DNA from: Acanthaster planci
Lineage: Eukaryota > Echinodermata > Asteroidea > Valvatida > Acanthasteridae
NCBI RefSeq assembly: GCF_001949145.1
Contig: NW_019091421.1
Location: 844,206-908,205, forward strand
Length of the DNA: 64,000 nt
Reading direction: 5' to 3'
The position numbers and the translations under genes were made by a program. Every line of letters starts with the position of its first letter. Position 1 is the stretch's first letter. Below, piece after piece: positions 21,805-34,400 of this stretch. A model generated the notes under the pieces. It did no database searches, was not told the origin of the DNA, and saw nothing but the letters and a program-made list of their open reading frames with translations.

Positions 21805-24000
21805 ACAGGCTCATCTTTTGTGTGTGCCAAGTCTGTTTCACTGAGCAGTAAACATTTGGTCCTCCAGTCGTTGGCTGTCAAATATTTTGTGGGTGTTTTT
21901 TTATGTATAGTTTTGTAGAAATTATGCAAACACTGTCACAGTTGACGACCACCCCAATTCACAGTGCCACAACGCTATGGCAAACTTCTACACAGTACAG
22001 GAGCCCTCTATTTCAGCAAGAATCATAATTCTATACACAGTGCACAATCGGGCTACATGTAAAGACCGTTCAAAGTTCAACAACGGGTGGCGCACTCCAA
22101 AATAGTGCAGTCGATTCATTAACATTATTGCACAACCATAGCCTTACTGCGTATGTATTTAGTGATCAATTTTCTACACTTATTTCGGGTGAGCCATGGC
22201 CTGGTGGTTCGAACACGAGACATTAAGCGTCTTCGGTCGCAGCCCTTGATTGCTGCGAGCCTACTGGGACAACTCGATACTCACCTTTTGTTGCATGTAT
22301 TTTTTACTCACTAACATAAGCATTTAACATCTCATAGAAATGTGTTTAGCCCGGCGTCCAACATGTACTTTTCTTCTCATTTTTCCTTTTTTCAAGCAAA
22401 ACCGAACGATGCAATGAAATTTTATTTGCGCCATTAATCAGCCCAAATTGTCTTTTGTGTTGTAAAGGAAAGCACAGATCTTATTTTCTCCAAAATGTCA
22501 TCTTAACCACCTCTGAAAATTTATCCCAACTCTGCGACTAATCAGAAACTGAAACTTGATTATTGCCAATTCCGTATTAAGTAAGTTTTACAAGATATTT
22601 TCATCAAAGCAAAGAAACAGGTCACCCAGCATAAAAAAATACAGGAGATAGCCGAGGTGCGAATGCTTGCCCGGCCCCACACAGTCTCTTGGTATTATGA
22701 GCCTACATTCGACCAATCGAGATCTCAAGTTGAAAACCTCGGATTGACCTTTGTCTAAAACCCCTGTCCCTCTGACCTTGAAACTGCTCGCAGGTTTTCA
22801 GCTTTTAAACTTAACTTGAGTAGTTAAGTAGTAATAGATCTATACCATACAGTGTTCTCTTTAATCCACTAAATCAAATCCCTAGAAGTTCATGGTGACC
22901 AGCTTGCCTGTGTGAGTGTGAGCATGGAGGTAGAATCACATGGTGTGAGTGACTTGTCTAGGGTTACACTACACCGAATATGCGCCCATGTAGAAAACAG
23001 TGCAAAATCGGACCGAAATAACGCCGCCTGTTGACTCTCGTAAAGACGTTGGCCTCCGTTTACGCTTTTTTCACTGGAAATTAAAGATTATGGCCAGAAG
23101 ATAGCCGCCCACCTCTGTCCAAAACAGGTCCGCAATTTCGGGCTTTATACCCTGAACTGGAGACCATTGGTCCTAAATTTGAGATTCATAGAAATATTTC
23201 TACGATGCCTGCTGATTATGGCCTGTCTTATTGTAAACCCCGCCGGGATAAAAAATATCAATGAGCTCGTGCGCAGAAATACAACTCGATGATTTTGGTG
23301 GAATGTGGAATGCACTGCACCCACAGTAAATGCACCCGGTACCCCGGGGCCCCCCAAGGGTTTTAGAGAAGGCGCCCTCTATAGGCACACTCTTTCCAAA
23401 GTCAACTCGTTCATCAAAGTGATGCGGTGTCAAAAGAGGTATTTCTTCTCTCTAAATCAGTGATTTATTCTTTATTATATAATACTGGTAAATTGTTTCA
23501 TTTATTTTCAATATCGTGGCTAAAAGTGGCATGACTAAACCAGTCATGTAAGGCCGTACATGCCGGGCGTAGGCTACTCCCTGAACTAACCGACGTCCGC
23601 TCCTAGTCTCTAGCTCTCCCACGAGAGGGGCCCTTTTTTTCGGGGGGGGGGGGGTTGGGAAGGGAAGGGAAGGGGACAAACCGTTTACAGTGGAAGGTAG
23701 TCAGTTGCGAGATTTATTCAAGTCTTTATTTTTCTGTTTTTATGTTCAACNTTTTTTTCGGGGGGAGGGGGAATTAAAGGCAGCAAGGTGCCTTCTTTGC
23801 GTTCCCCCCTCCAGATGCCCATGGCAAAGTCTAACCTAACCCAGGTTATTACGTTAGACAACATCTAGTCTTGCAACATGATTAAGGCATCATCAAACCT
23901 GGGCTAGTTTCAAACATGCTATTATCTAGTTTTTCCAACATGATAATTTGGACGTGATCGGGCACATACACGAGCTTGATGGTCGGCTTGCCTATTTTCA
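21805..24000. repeat. Non-coding segmental duplication, copy B
   Basis: This is collinear with copy A (17340-21330) but shorter. It retains the segment at 22189 (GTGAGCCATGGCCTGGTGGT), a conserved stretch of about 600 bp from 22270 to 22880, and the 23455-23760 segment that ends in a poly-G run. A single N at 23751 lies at the position homologous to the N at 20057 of copy A. It contains no gene. Confidence 0.8.
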
Positions 24001-24138
24001 GTTTGGGATATATGCTTGTTCTCTGTCTAAGTGGGCCATGTTAGTGTAAGTAAAACAGGTTTTATTTCTGTAATCTCACTTTTATTGTGCCAGGTAGGAC
24101 ATGGAATTTGAACCTGCAGGCATTGGTGGTAGTCCTCC

Positions 24139-27100
24139 ATGCTCACAGGGATGTCGTGCCAAGAGAAGTCTCCTAGCACACAGCTAGTCACTGTGGACAC
24201 CGATTACAGTGCCGATGCTGTGGAGTTCTGTCCCATAGCTGGTCAGGAAGGCTTCCTGGCTAGCGGTACATATCAGCTGGCAGAGTCTGAGGGGATATCA
24301 CCTAGCTCAGTTGACCAGGTGAATCCTGAAGATAATGGTCAGGTACAATATTTTTGACAGCTACTTGTGTTGTGCAAACCCAAAATATTTCTTAGGGTTA
24401 AACGTTGCTTCTCAAATTTGACGTACTTTAGGTTTTGAATCCAACCAGACAAACTCATTTTGAAGAAACTTTGCGTTCTTGTTTTCTTCAGGTGTGGCTG
24501 AACGCTATGTGTGCATGTAGCTCCCAAACCCCTGAAAACGATGTGATATGACAGTATATGTCCTTTTTTTTTTTTAAGTTCCCTCCGAATTGTTCAGAAA
24601 TCAAAGAAGAAAATTGTATCCGCTGTAGGCAGCATGCTTTGCCATGAGTGGAGATTTCCCCCTCCAAACAGTACTGGAGAGAACCTTGAATTGAGCAGTA
24701 TCAATTTGATCTTGCCCTTTGATCTCTTTGAAAAGGTCGACAAGCCAAGACAGCGGCTAGGCCAGATACGGTTCTACCATCTGAATCAAGATACGGAGGA
24801 AGCCTCGTTGGCAGAACTGCAGAGGATTGAAATGGCAGCAATATTGGATATGAAGTGGTACATTGAAAGAAAAAATTGGTTAAACTGTATGTAGACAAAT
24901 CTTTTGAGTGGGTACTTTGAATTTAAGGACTTTTTGCTCTCGTTGGGCAGATTGCCAAAAATTGAATTAACATCAGGTGTCCAGGTGAGGTCCATGACTT
25001 CTTTAAATCAAGTTTTATTTATTAAATCTGTCTACAATATTATTGTATTTCCAGAAAAATTGCACGCGTAGTTGGTATCTCTTTTTTTTCAGGTGCCACA
25101 ATGTTATTTCAGAGCAGCCACTGTTGGGTATAGTTAACGCCAGTGGAGAGCTTCAACTGCTTTCTCTTAACTCAAAGGTAAATGAAGTAACCTTGTGTCT
25201 GGATAGAAGCAGAACTAGTCAGCTCATGGTGTTCAAATTCCTCAATCTTTAATCCTAGCTGTGTTCAACGGCCATTTCCCTGAAACTTCTACAAAAAGCA
25301 GATTTGTGTAAAGTTAGTAAGATTTTGTGTACAGGCGTGTCATATATAGTGTGGACCTCTGCACAAAAGAAGTCCACATAATGCAGGGTATGATGGCATT
25401 GTGTGGACTTGCACACGTCCACACAATGTTTCCTCCTCTGTGAAAAACAGTTTCAGAGGTATTTTGGGGTCAAGGTTATCTGTGGCAAAATGAAGAGGAA
25501 CAGTCCAGGAAATCATCATCAAAAATCCAGCTGGAAATCCAGCTCGAAGGAGTTATCCTAGTGGGAGAAAAAGGAGCATTTACCTTAACCACAGGAAAAC
25601 AAAGGAATGTCCACACTTGGTATGTAAAACAAGTGTGTGTATGAATGTTGTGCATTGTCATGACAAATTTGTTTGGTCATTTCTTTGTATTGATTCAGTT
25701 TACACAAACCTCTGTAAAATTGGCTTCTGATACAGAGAGTGTAATGAACTCCGATTTAATGCACTTTTAAAGCGTATTTAATCACAAGAAAAAAAGACTG
25801 GGACCTTACCTGACTGCTATATCCGCCCCGACCTGAAGTGCACCCCCACTCAGCGAAAAGAAAGACAGGTGATTACAAGCAGGTTCTTGCACATGTCCTG
25901 CGTGTACACAAAGACCATACATACCAGAGTAAATTAGTTTCACGTACTCGGCGTGGTCTGCGTCAAACGCGCATATACTTACGCCCCTCATGGTGTGCGT
26001 CTGCAGAGAGTACCAAAAAATACGCCCTCTTTTGTTCCGCTCGGAGCAGATTTTTCATTGAAAATATGACCAGGAATAAAGAGAGAAGACGTACCTTTGA
26101 ATTTACCACTTTGCTGAAAGCCTTAGCCTGGTATATTGATGTTTAAACTCAGCCATAAACACCATACTTACTGTTTATTATCTACAGTTTATATCATTCC
26201 ACACACTTTAATTGGAGGGTACTGCAGTGGTTGAAGTACAGGGCCGGCTTTTAAAATTCCGAGTTGTGTGTGAAAGGCTAAATGCAAGCTTATGCATTTC
26301 GCGCAGACAGACACTTATGAGGATAATGAAGATCGTCTTTTCTTGACATTTATGTGTTTTAGGCTGGTGGCTTCACACTACAACCGACTGCCTGTCATCG
26401 AGTCAGTCAGGATAACAATTGCTTGGCTTTATCTCTGGACTGGAACACTGGCAAGTATCACAGGTAGGCATCTTTGGGTATTTGCTTGATGCCGAATTAG
26501 AAGAAAACTGATTTTATTGTGGCTGAACTGAGTTAGTAGCACTATGATATTTGGCTCGGGGCATATGATATCTGATTTTTTTTTCATGATGAATAAGACA
26601 GATTTGTTTATTTACTGTGCACTTGATAAGTTTGAGGAACCACAATGATAATGTACTTCCAGCTGACGAGGGACTGATTGGACAACGTTTCAAAACGAGT
26701 GGACTTTTCCCTTTATGTACAATATTAATGCTTGACATGGCATTGGACATCTTGTCTTAGTGTTTAATTAACAAATGATGTAACAGTATGGATTTGGACA
26801 GATGTCTGAGCTGGTTGAATTCCCCCTGAATTTCTATGTATGGTGACATGAAACCAAACACGGTGCATGTGCTTTGGAGTTGTTCATTTTTCATTTCTAG
26901 CCAGACTCCCTCCGTCATTGTCAGTGATTCTAAGGGGAGTCTGACGTTGTGTCGGCTCTGTGACGATTCCTCAAGTGTTGAGAGCATGCTTCGTTGGCCG
27001 GCCCATGGGTTTGAGGCATGGATAGCAGCTTTTGACTACTGGCAACCAAACGTTGTGTACTCCGGTAAATCAACCTCCCCCCAAGTCTCTGAGCTTGATA

Positions 27101-29506
27101 AAAATGAAAGGATAGTGGATTTAATACCATGCAGTTCCTGGACAAAGTATGAAATCAAAATTGAATAGTTGCACAGCTGTCGTCAAGTGTTTAGAACCTT
27201 TCATAGTGCAGTGTATTACTAAAACAATAACCCTGCGTGGCCCAAAGCTAACACAAGGACTTTGCAGTTTCTGGATAGATTCAGGAACAACCAGCCAGGC
27301 CAGTATTACTTAAAAGAAGTGAATCAACGAATGTTTGTCTCCTCCTTGCAAATGGTTCACTGATATGGAACCCTTCAAATCGCAAGCAAATTTTTCTCCA
27401 TGGTTGAAATAATATGTATATTCGATTTGCTATATATTTATTGTTACTTCAGCACACAGTTAAATGAGGTAGATTTATTTCCTTTTTTTTATCGCTTCCA
27501 TAATGTCTTACATGTTCAAAATACTGTGCAGTCTCCGGTAGCTTGGAATTACCGTTGCTTTGCGTTGGAGTTCCCATTTGCATGTCTACTTTTTGTCTCT
27601 GGTTAGGTGGTGATGACTGCCGGTTCAAGGGATGGGACACAAGGACACCTTGCTCCAAACCTCTCTTCATCAGCAAGAGGTACACTACTGTATTAGAGAA
27701 TATTTTCTGAAGTTTGTTTGGCATCAAACTGTGCCTTCCTTTGTTGCATCCAGTCACCCAACAAAACATGCACATGCAACATCCAAAATAGACTCTCCAG
27801 TGTCACTTTTGCAGACTGGAACTTGTTTGGTTTGTTCAACTGGAAGTGAACAATCCTGTCATTGTGTGCTGATGTTTTTGTGCCTGTCTTTTATTTGGCC
27901 ACAAACTATTTGTTATATTGCATACCTTATTCAATTTTGTTGACAGTCACAGTATGGGCGTATGCAGCTTGCATAGTAATGCACACAGAGAGAATCTCCT
28001 AGCCTCAGGAAGGTAATTATGATTGTGCAAGACTCTGTTATTTATAAATAATATTATACGGTATACAAAAGGGAATAGTCAGGTAGTTGTTATCCTTGAT
28101 TGATAGGCCGTTCATGGTTGGGAAGTCCTGTTGGCTGTTTTCAAATTCTCTCTGTGTTCACAACTCTAGCTCTTCCCATTTACCTCTGGATAAAAGAAGA
28201 ACAATTGAAACACACTGTCTTGCTCAGGGACAATTGTTTCTCCCCCACCATCTAGCTACGATGAGTTGGTGTTGCTGTGGGATACCAGACAGATGCGCCA
28301 ACCGCTGACTCAGACCAATGTCGGCGGGGGAGTGTGGAGGCTGAAATGGCACCCTCACCATGGCCACTTGCTCCTGGCGGCTTGCATGCACAACGGGTTC
28401 CACATCCTGGACTGCGCAAACATAAATGGTATTGATGTTTCCCTTTTTACTGATCACTTTTCTTTGCGTAGCGCTTGCGTCTCTGCTTGTGTCTCTGACC
28501 TAACTAGAAGAGTAGCTTTGATTCGCACTGTGCTCATGCACACTGGTTTGTTTTCTGCAGTATTGGTTATCAGCTATCCAAGACTTGTATAGGAAATTGC
28601 TGAAGATTGAGTGTGACCAGAACTGAACTAACATGAACAGTTGACAGCTTATGCACTTCATCAAATCTGACTATTGACAGTGTGACACAATCATCTGACC
28701 CAGAATTATCCAACAAGAGTGCCTTATTTGTCTTATTTTCAATGGAGCTGGGTAGAGGTGAAATTTCAGTTGATTTCGGCAGCTAGCTTGTCCAGTCCTT
28801 GAAGAAGTGTAAAACTCAATCATTTCCAAAATGTATCGCTGCAAACCGTTGGGTCAAATGTCAATTTGTCTGTTGGGATTTGCCAGCTGGCCTCAGACAG
28901 CATAAATTAGACAACTGAGACTGATTCTAATGTACAAGTGATTTTTTTTCTTGTGTCGTAGGTGGAAATTCCCAGCCTATTGTAGCCTCTTACATGGAAC
29001 ACCAGTCCCTGGCATATGGAGTAGATTGGTGCCAACATATACAGCCCCACCCTCCTCACAAGAAGCTTGCCGAATCATCCCTCCCCGATGACATAGTGTC
29101 TTCTTGCATTGAAACAAAACAAGTGCATTCTTCCTCGGACGGGACTGTACCATCATTGCCTGAGGGAGACCTGGCAGGTGCATTGGAGGGGACAAGCAGA
29201 AGCGCTGGTCAAAAAGAGGGGAACTGTACATCTGGCACGAAGCAAGAACGTGGAGAGAGAACTCCGAATGTGTCGGCATTAACAGAACAGTTTCTTAGAG
29301 CAAATGTATCAAGGAATGACTTACAGGCTTCACAAGGGGCACCGGAAGCTATCGCTCAGGGCCCTGCATGTAGTTGTAAAGTGAGTGGACGGACATACAA
29401 AGCATTTGACAGAAATGCAGACCAGTTGTCAGTGAGGGATACCATTGCATCATGCTCTTTCTATGACCACAGTCTCCATGTGTGGAAAGTAGACTGGATT
29501 GTGTGA
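24139..29506 (+). CDS. DPH7: Diphthine methyltransferase homolog (WD40 protein, diphthamide pathway)
   Basis: DPH7 removes the methyl ester from methylated diphthine on elongation factor 2, the step before final amidation to diphthamide in the cytosol. Nine exons join in frame: 24139-24342, 24736-24857, 25093-25177, 26363-26463, 26901-27064, 27607-27679, 27947-28012, 28256-28428 and 28962-29506, giving 510 aa (vertebrate forms are about 450). Family landmarks appear in order: [15 protein letters not shown] near the N-terminus, [45 protein letters not shown]...[36 protein letters not shown] and [17 protein letters not shown]-like at the C-terminus, all WD40 blades. The last exon carries a low-conservation hydrophilic insert of about 100 residues before the final blade, as in vertebrates. 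An in-frame ATG at 24151 is an alternative start. An upstream GT at 24319 is an alternative donor for exon 1. Confidence 0.9.
25328..25640 (+). repeat. Dispersed repeat family A, copy 2 (in DPH7 intron 3)
   Basis: This is the same sequence as 1663-1978 with scattered substitutions and small indels, including a short local duplication of AAATCCAGCT. It sits in the DPH7 intron between exons 3 and 4, away from the splice sites. Confidence 0.75.
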
Positions 29507-31458
29507 CGCCCCGTCAAGGACACTACAGTTGAGTGATCACTCTTCCCGACACTCAGCCCAGTGGTGTAGTAAGATCATTTTGATGGGGGAGGAGGGGGTG
29601 ATTTTGTCCTCTTTTTAGCCGGCACCGTTCATAGTGGACAGTTTTTGGACAATGGGTAATGCTCCTCATGGCCTCTCACTTTCCAATATTTGTGCAACAT
29701 GAACCCTAACAATCCCAAACCAGCCATACTCCAACACCAGGGTTTGTTGGAATCTGTCAGGATAAGTACTGCACTGGTATACTGGCTGTGTTTCACGTGG
29801 GACGAGGCATACCACAAATAGAGTCCAACTGTTTATGCACACAGTTTACTACATGGTGTTGAGTTTTGCAAGGATGTGGAAGATTGCTTGTAAATCACCC
29901 TAGGGACTCGGGGTTAATGAAAGAGCACTTGTGAAGGAATGGCACTTTCTAACACACCTTGCATGGACTCTAATTGTCACTCGTGATGATAAATACATTT
30001 TTATTGAACTAATTACTTTTAATATGTAACAACCAAGCACAATATTTAAACTCCAAGAAAATGACATCGTAAAAACTAGGATAAGTAACAAAACAATTTA
30101 GTAGTTTACCCACAAGTAAACAAATTTCTACATGTACATGTACTTGCCAAGGATGGAAAGTGAACGTGGGCCTTGCATGCTTTTTCCTACTGCAATGTAG
30201 GCTTCATCTTTCCAAATGCATGTAAAGCTCAAAAATGTTTCTGAAGAATTGCGCCCTGTATTGTACAACAATAAATTAAGTCACATTTTTGACAATGTGA
30301 TTTTTCTCTGGGCCTATGAAGCAGTGGTAGGAAGCTAAAGCACTACGTGACAAAATATGGTGAATTTCAATTTAGAAATATTCAAAGGTCACACACACTG
30401 ATAGTACAATTATGGCATACTATCCCTTGGAATGAACTATTCAAATTCCAAGAAAGGCCGAAAATGCACAATTCTTTACTTTAACGTCTCATGGCAAATG
30501 TAACAAGATATTTCATAGTCTTGATCACACCTCAGAAATTAAGAGTCGTTGACTTGGCGAAAACATCTTGTTCCGAGAGCAAGAGAAAGAAGAGGAAGTT
30601 GGATTGAGACATCATTCTGAACACCTGGTACCAAGCCTTTGAAGTAGCACGTGTTACCTATTTTCACGGCAAAATGTAGAGCACAATGTAAATATCCCAC
30701 CAGCTATAATTCAAGTACTGTATACACCAGTGTGCTGACTTGTAGAGATTGTCTTGCCCATGTTAAATTTAATTACTTCCACAACATGGAAATGACCAAT
30801 CTTGTCTCTCAATTCAGAAGACAAACGCTGAGTACTGTGAGACTTTGGAAAGAAGTCTTGGAAGGTGTCCAGCCTAACTGCTTTGCATTAGTTAGATTTC
30901 AGATTAGAAGTCTTTGGACATTCCATTGGAAGACAAAAAAATAAGCAATAAAATTAGAAGACCCTTGTTAGCACCAACATGTATTTGTCAACGGCATAAG
31001 AACCCAGAAATGTTTGATCACAGTATTTAGATAGGAAAGATAGCGGTCCAGCACTGAAAGCAATCTGAATTCTGGAAATCATGCGATGACAAGTTCTAAG
31101 TGTTACATACAAAGAGCTACAGGTACATGCAAAATGAGTTTCAAGCCTGCATAAGGTGCACACTTGGTGACTTCACAGAGTGGGATTGAGTGGGATTCGA
31201 ACCCCAAACCTCTGCACGGTGATGCAAATGCCTTAACCACTGAGCCTTAAAGATTTACCAGGCTTGGCTTGCTGACATTCAAATCTACCAGGCAAATTTT
31301 AAAATGACATTCACAGCAATCCGAGGAAAAAAAAACCAACGACCGGGTAGCAAAATGTTTCAACCACAACTGAATAATTCATAATTTATGCTTCAAAGTT
31401 TGAGCCAGGATGACTAACTACTTTACAGGGTCTGTTAACAGCCAATTCCTCAATGAAT
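29507..31458. other. Convergent 3' ends of DPH7 (+) and FLII (-)
   Basis: Between the DPH7 stop codon (29506) and the FLII stop codon (31459) there is no supported gene. A plus-strand AATAAA lies at 30270-30275 and a minus-strand AATAAA (TTTATT on the given strand) at 30000-30005. If both are used, the two 3' UTRs overlap by about 250 bp. A tRNA-like SINE fragment lies at about 31180-31250. Confidence 0.4.
31180..31250 (-). repeat. tRNA-derived SINE head or tRNA relic
   Basis: Read on the minus strand it gives an A-box-like GGCTCAGTGGTTAAGGC and, about 35 bases later, a B-box-like GGTTCGAATCCCACTC, the spacing expected of a tRNA-derived Pol III promoter. The acceptor stem does not pair well and the anticodon arm is unclear, so it is not called as a functional tRNA. 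Confidence 0.5.
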
Positions 31459-34400
31459 TCACTTTGGAGCTGTCTTGTAGTTCCCCCATCCGTGGAAGCA
31501 ACGGATGAATTTCCAGGTCTCTCTGCCTTTGCGGACTATGGCCAGTTTGCGGTTGGGTTCCTCTTCCTTGTTACGCATGTGTTGGACATACACCTATGGT
31601 AAGGACAATATACAAATGACCTCAAGGTCCAGACTTGCGCCCAAAAGGATTTAAATTTAAAAAAAACAAAAGACTACACTGTAAAAAGACACTGTATCTA
31701 GAATTCAATGAAAGTGCGGGAATGGAGAGTACTTTAAAAGTGTTAATGGAAGGGGTTTTACTGTTCAGAGGGAGTGTTGAAACTGCCGTTCAAATTCAGA
31801 TGCCAGGGTACAATGTTTGCATTTATTTATAAATCACCCATTTACTGCAATCATAAAGATACGATGCTAAACATGCTACCCTCCTGGAGTATCACATCAG
31901 ATGTTTAATTTTGGGAACGTAAAATGGGATTTATTTACCCTATGATTATCATAAACACAACAAGCCACCAAACGCCTGACATGACAACCAACTTAACTCA
32001 ATGAAGAACCACTAATCAGCTGTAATTGCCCAACGACAACCTGAGCTTAAAAATGAATTGTGATCCAGCCCAAGGAATTCACACTACAGTGCACCCGTAA
32101 GTATTTGCCTCCAAGGGACTGCTTTCCAATTTTACAGTAGACACCCCGAATGCACATGTATTATCCTTCAGTTCAACATTAGTTACTCAAACCATGTCAT
32201 TTGTTCTTCACTGTTTATATGTAGTGCTAGATATACACCAGTGTATATAAAAAATCTAAATAAACTCACAATCCTACCGAAATAACATACTGACTGTTAT
32301 CTTCCCCTAAACCTCAGTTTTGCTGTAAAACCATACCAAAACACTTAATTCCCTGTTAACCAAAATATTTTTTAGCCTTCCAACTTTTCCAAATAATCTG
32401 AGTGTAAAGTGGCCCAGGCACGGCAATTTCTACGTACTGCACTGCACTGAGAACTGCTTGTGGTGCTTACCTGTGTACTCTTAAAGGCTAGTTTCCTCTC
32501 CACTTCACTGCTGCTGGGACCGCACCATAGATACACCTCATTACCAGTGTCCAGGATCATTGCATCATCATCGGCAAGATCATCCTGGTATTAGAAAAAT
32601 TGCAGTGATCGAAAAAAACACTTGTATCTTTCCTTAAGGCATTGTTTTATAGTGTTTTACCATGTAGGTTCACTTTCTCTTTGGATAATTTCTCTGCAAG
32701 AGCAAATGAAAGTTTGAGACATTTGAAACATAGCACTGGATCTCAGTATCCTGGGCATAGTAAATTATTAATGACCAGTCATAACTCCTCAAGAAATTGA
32801 AAACACATTTTAATAGAGCATATTTCAGTGCAATATATACTTGAAAGCTTGCAAACATTAAACTTCATTAAAAGAATACAGAAGTATTTTTATTCTGAAA
32901 GATTCTCAGAAATAGGAAACTTAAAAAATAAGCACTACTTCAGTTAGATGTCCAAAGAAAATCACGCAGGGTTATGAAAAACACACACAAGTTAACAATA
33001 CCCAAATCCTACGTGGCTTCTAGCACAGAGCCTCGATGACACTCAACACTTACTGCAGCATATATTACATTTCCACTGTTAAAGGTTATCCTGGGTAAAG
33101 GATTTCAAGGTATTTGAATCAGTATAAACATTCAGGATGTGGTGGTTATCCTTTTTCTCACTATATGGGGTATCCTGAGCATGGCTCTGAATGGGTTAAC
33201 CTAATTAATGCCTAACCTGGCAGAAGTCGGAACATTTCTCAGACACAGTGAAGAAGCCCTTCTCGTTGGAGCACCTGAAGAGTCTGGAGTGATGCATGTA
33301 GTAGGCATCCTCGTCGTACTTGCGTTGGCCGCCCAGCGCCACCCACCAGAAGTTCTCGGGCTCCTCCCCCTCCGAGAGAAGCTGGAAGCTGTGGGTATCC
33401 TACAAAGGGTTGGGAATGAAATCAAATCAATAAGCCTTTGGCAAGTTCAATTTGAATAAAATCTGGTACACTGAGTTCTTTAAAATAAAGTGAACATAAC
33501 AATTGGAATTCTCCATACTAAAGCCACTGTTGCTATACCTCATGATTTGGGGCAAGCTTTTCCTTAGTAACATAAGAGATGCCTTGCAACAATACACTGT
33601 TCTCAATGGAAAAGAAGGGCATAAAGAAACCAGTCCATTCCAGAAATGGTGGTTGCTAAGCAAAGCCATGGTTGTAAAGAGCACGCGGTAAGAATTTACT
33701 AATAATCAACCAAGAACATGCAACATACGGCAGTTCCATTGCATAACAATTCTAGATTTTCACTACATCCAATTGTGCTTATGTATATTCAGAGTTAACT
33801 TTATGTGTGCCAATGTCCGATAGCCACACCCTTACATTCCATATTAGGCCAATAATGTCAGAAATGGCTGCGCAAAACGAATTTTGAGTGGATGCTGATC
33901 ATAGTCGGACTAGCGCTCGATCGAAGGACCTCCAGACAGACAATGCTTATTTTGCCAGGCATTTGCAGCACTCCAGCATGCGACAAGACTTGGTTTGTGT
34001 TCGTGTTTGATCTTTTTTGATCAAAGTCGTAGTGTGAACCGAACCTTGGCACCTACTTGCAGCACTAAATAAAACTCTGCCATTGCTCTCGTCTGAATGC
34101 TGTCCACTCACTTTAACCTTACAATGCGGTAATCTGACTCTGCTACTAGAAAATTCATTTTTTTCATGATATCTTGGGTACATATTACCATGGTAATGAG
34201 AGACATATAAGTAGTCACAGAACAAAATGTGTGAATCACCTAACCACATTTTTGGAGCATTCTGGAAAGACATTTACAGGTCAGTTCCCCAATAACTCAC
34301 ATCAAACATGTCATACGCCAACTCCTCTGCTATTCTAGCCATCTCGGGGTCAGCTTTGTTGCCAATCCAGGTGTAGACGATACCCTTACTATCTTGGTTC

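Noticed and set aside
17340-24000. CRISPR array or satellite array
   Set aside because: The repeats are long, irregular and few, without regular short spacers; this is a eukaryotic duplicated block.
30651-30944. 97-aa ORF between DPH7 and FLII
   Set aside because: No domain or splice context; consistent with a chance ORF in UTR sequence.
31180-31250. Functional tRNA gene on the minus strand
   Set aside because: The A and B boxes are good, but the acceptor and anticodon stems do not pair convincingly and no anticodon loop is clear.
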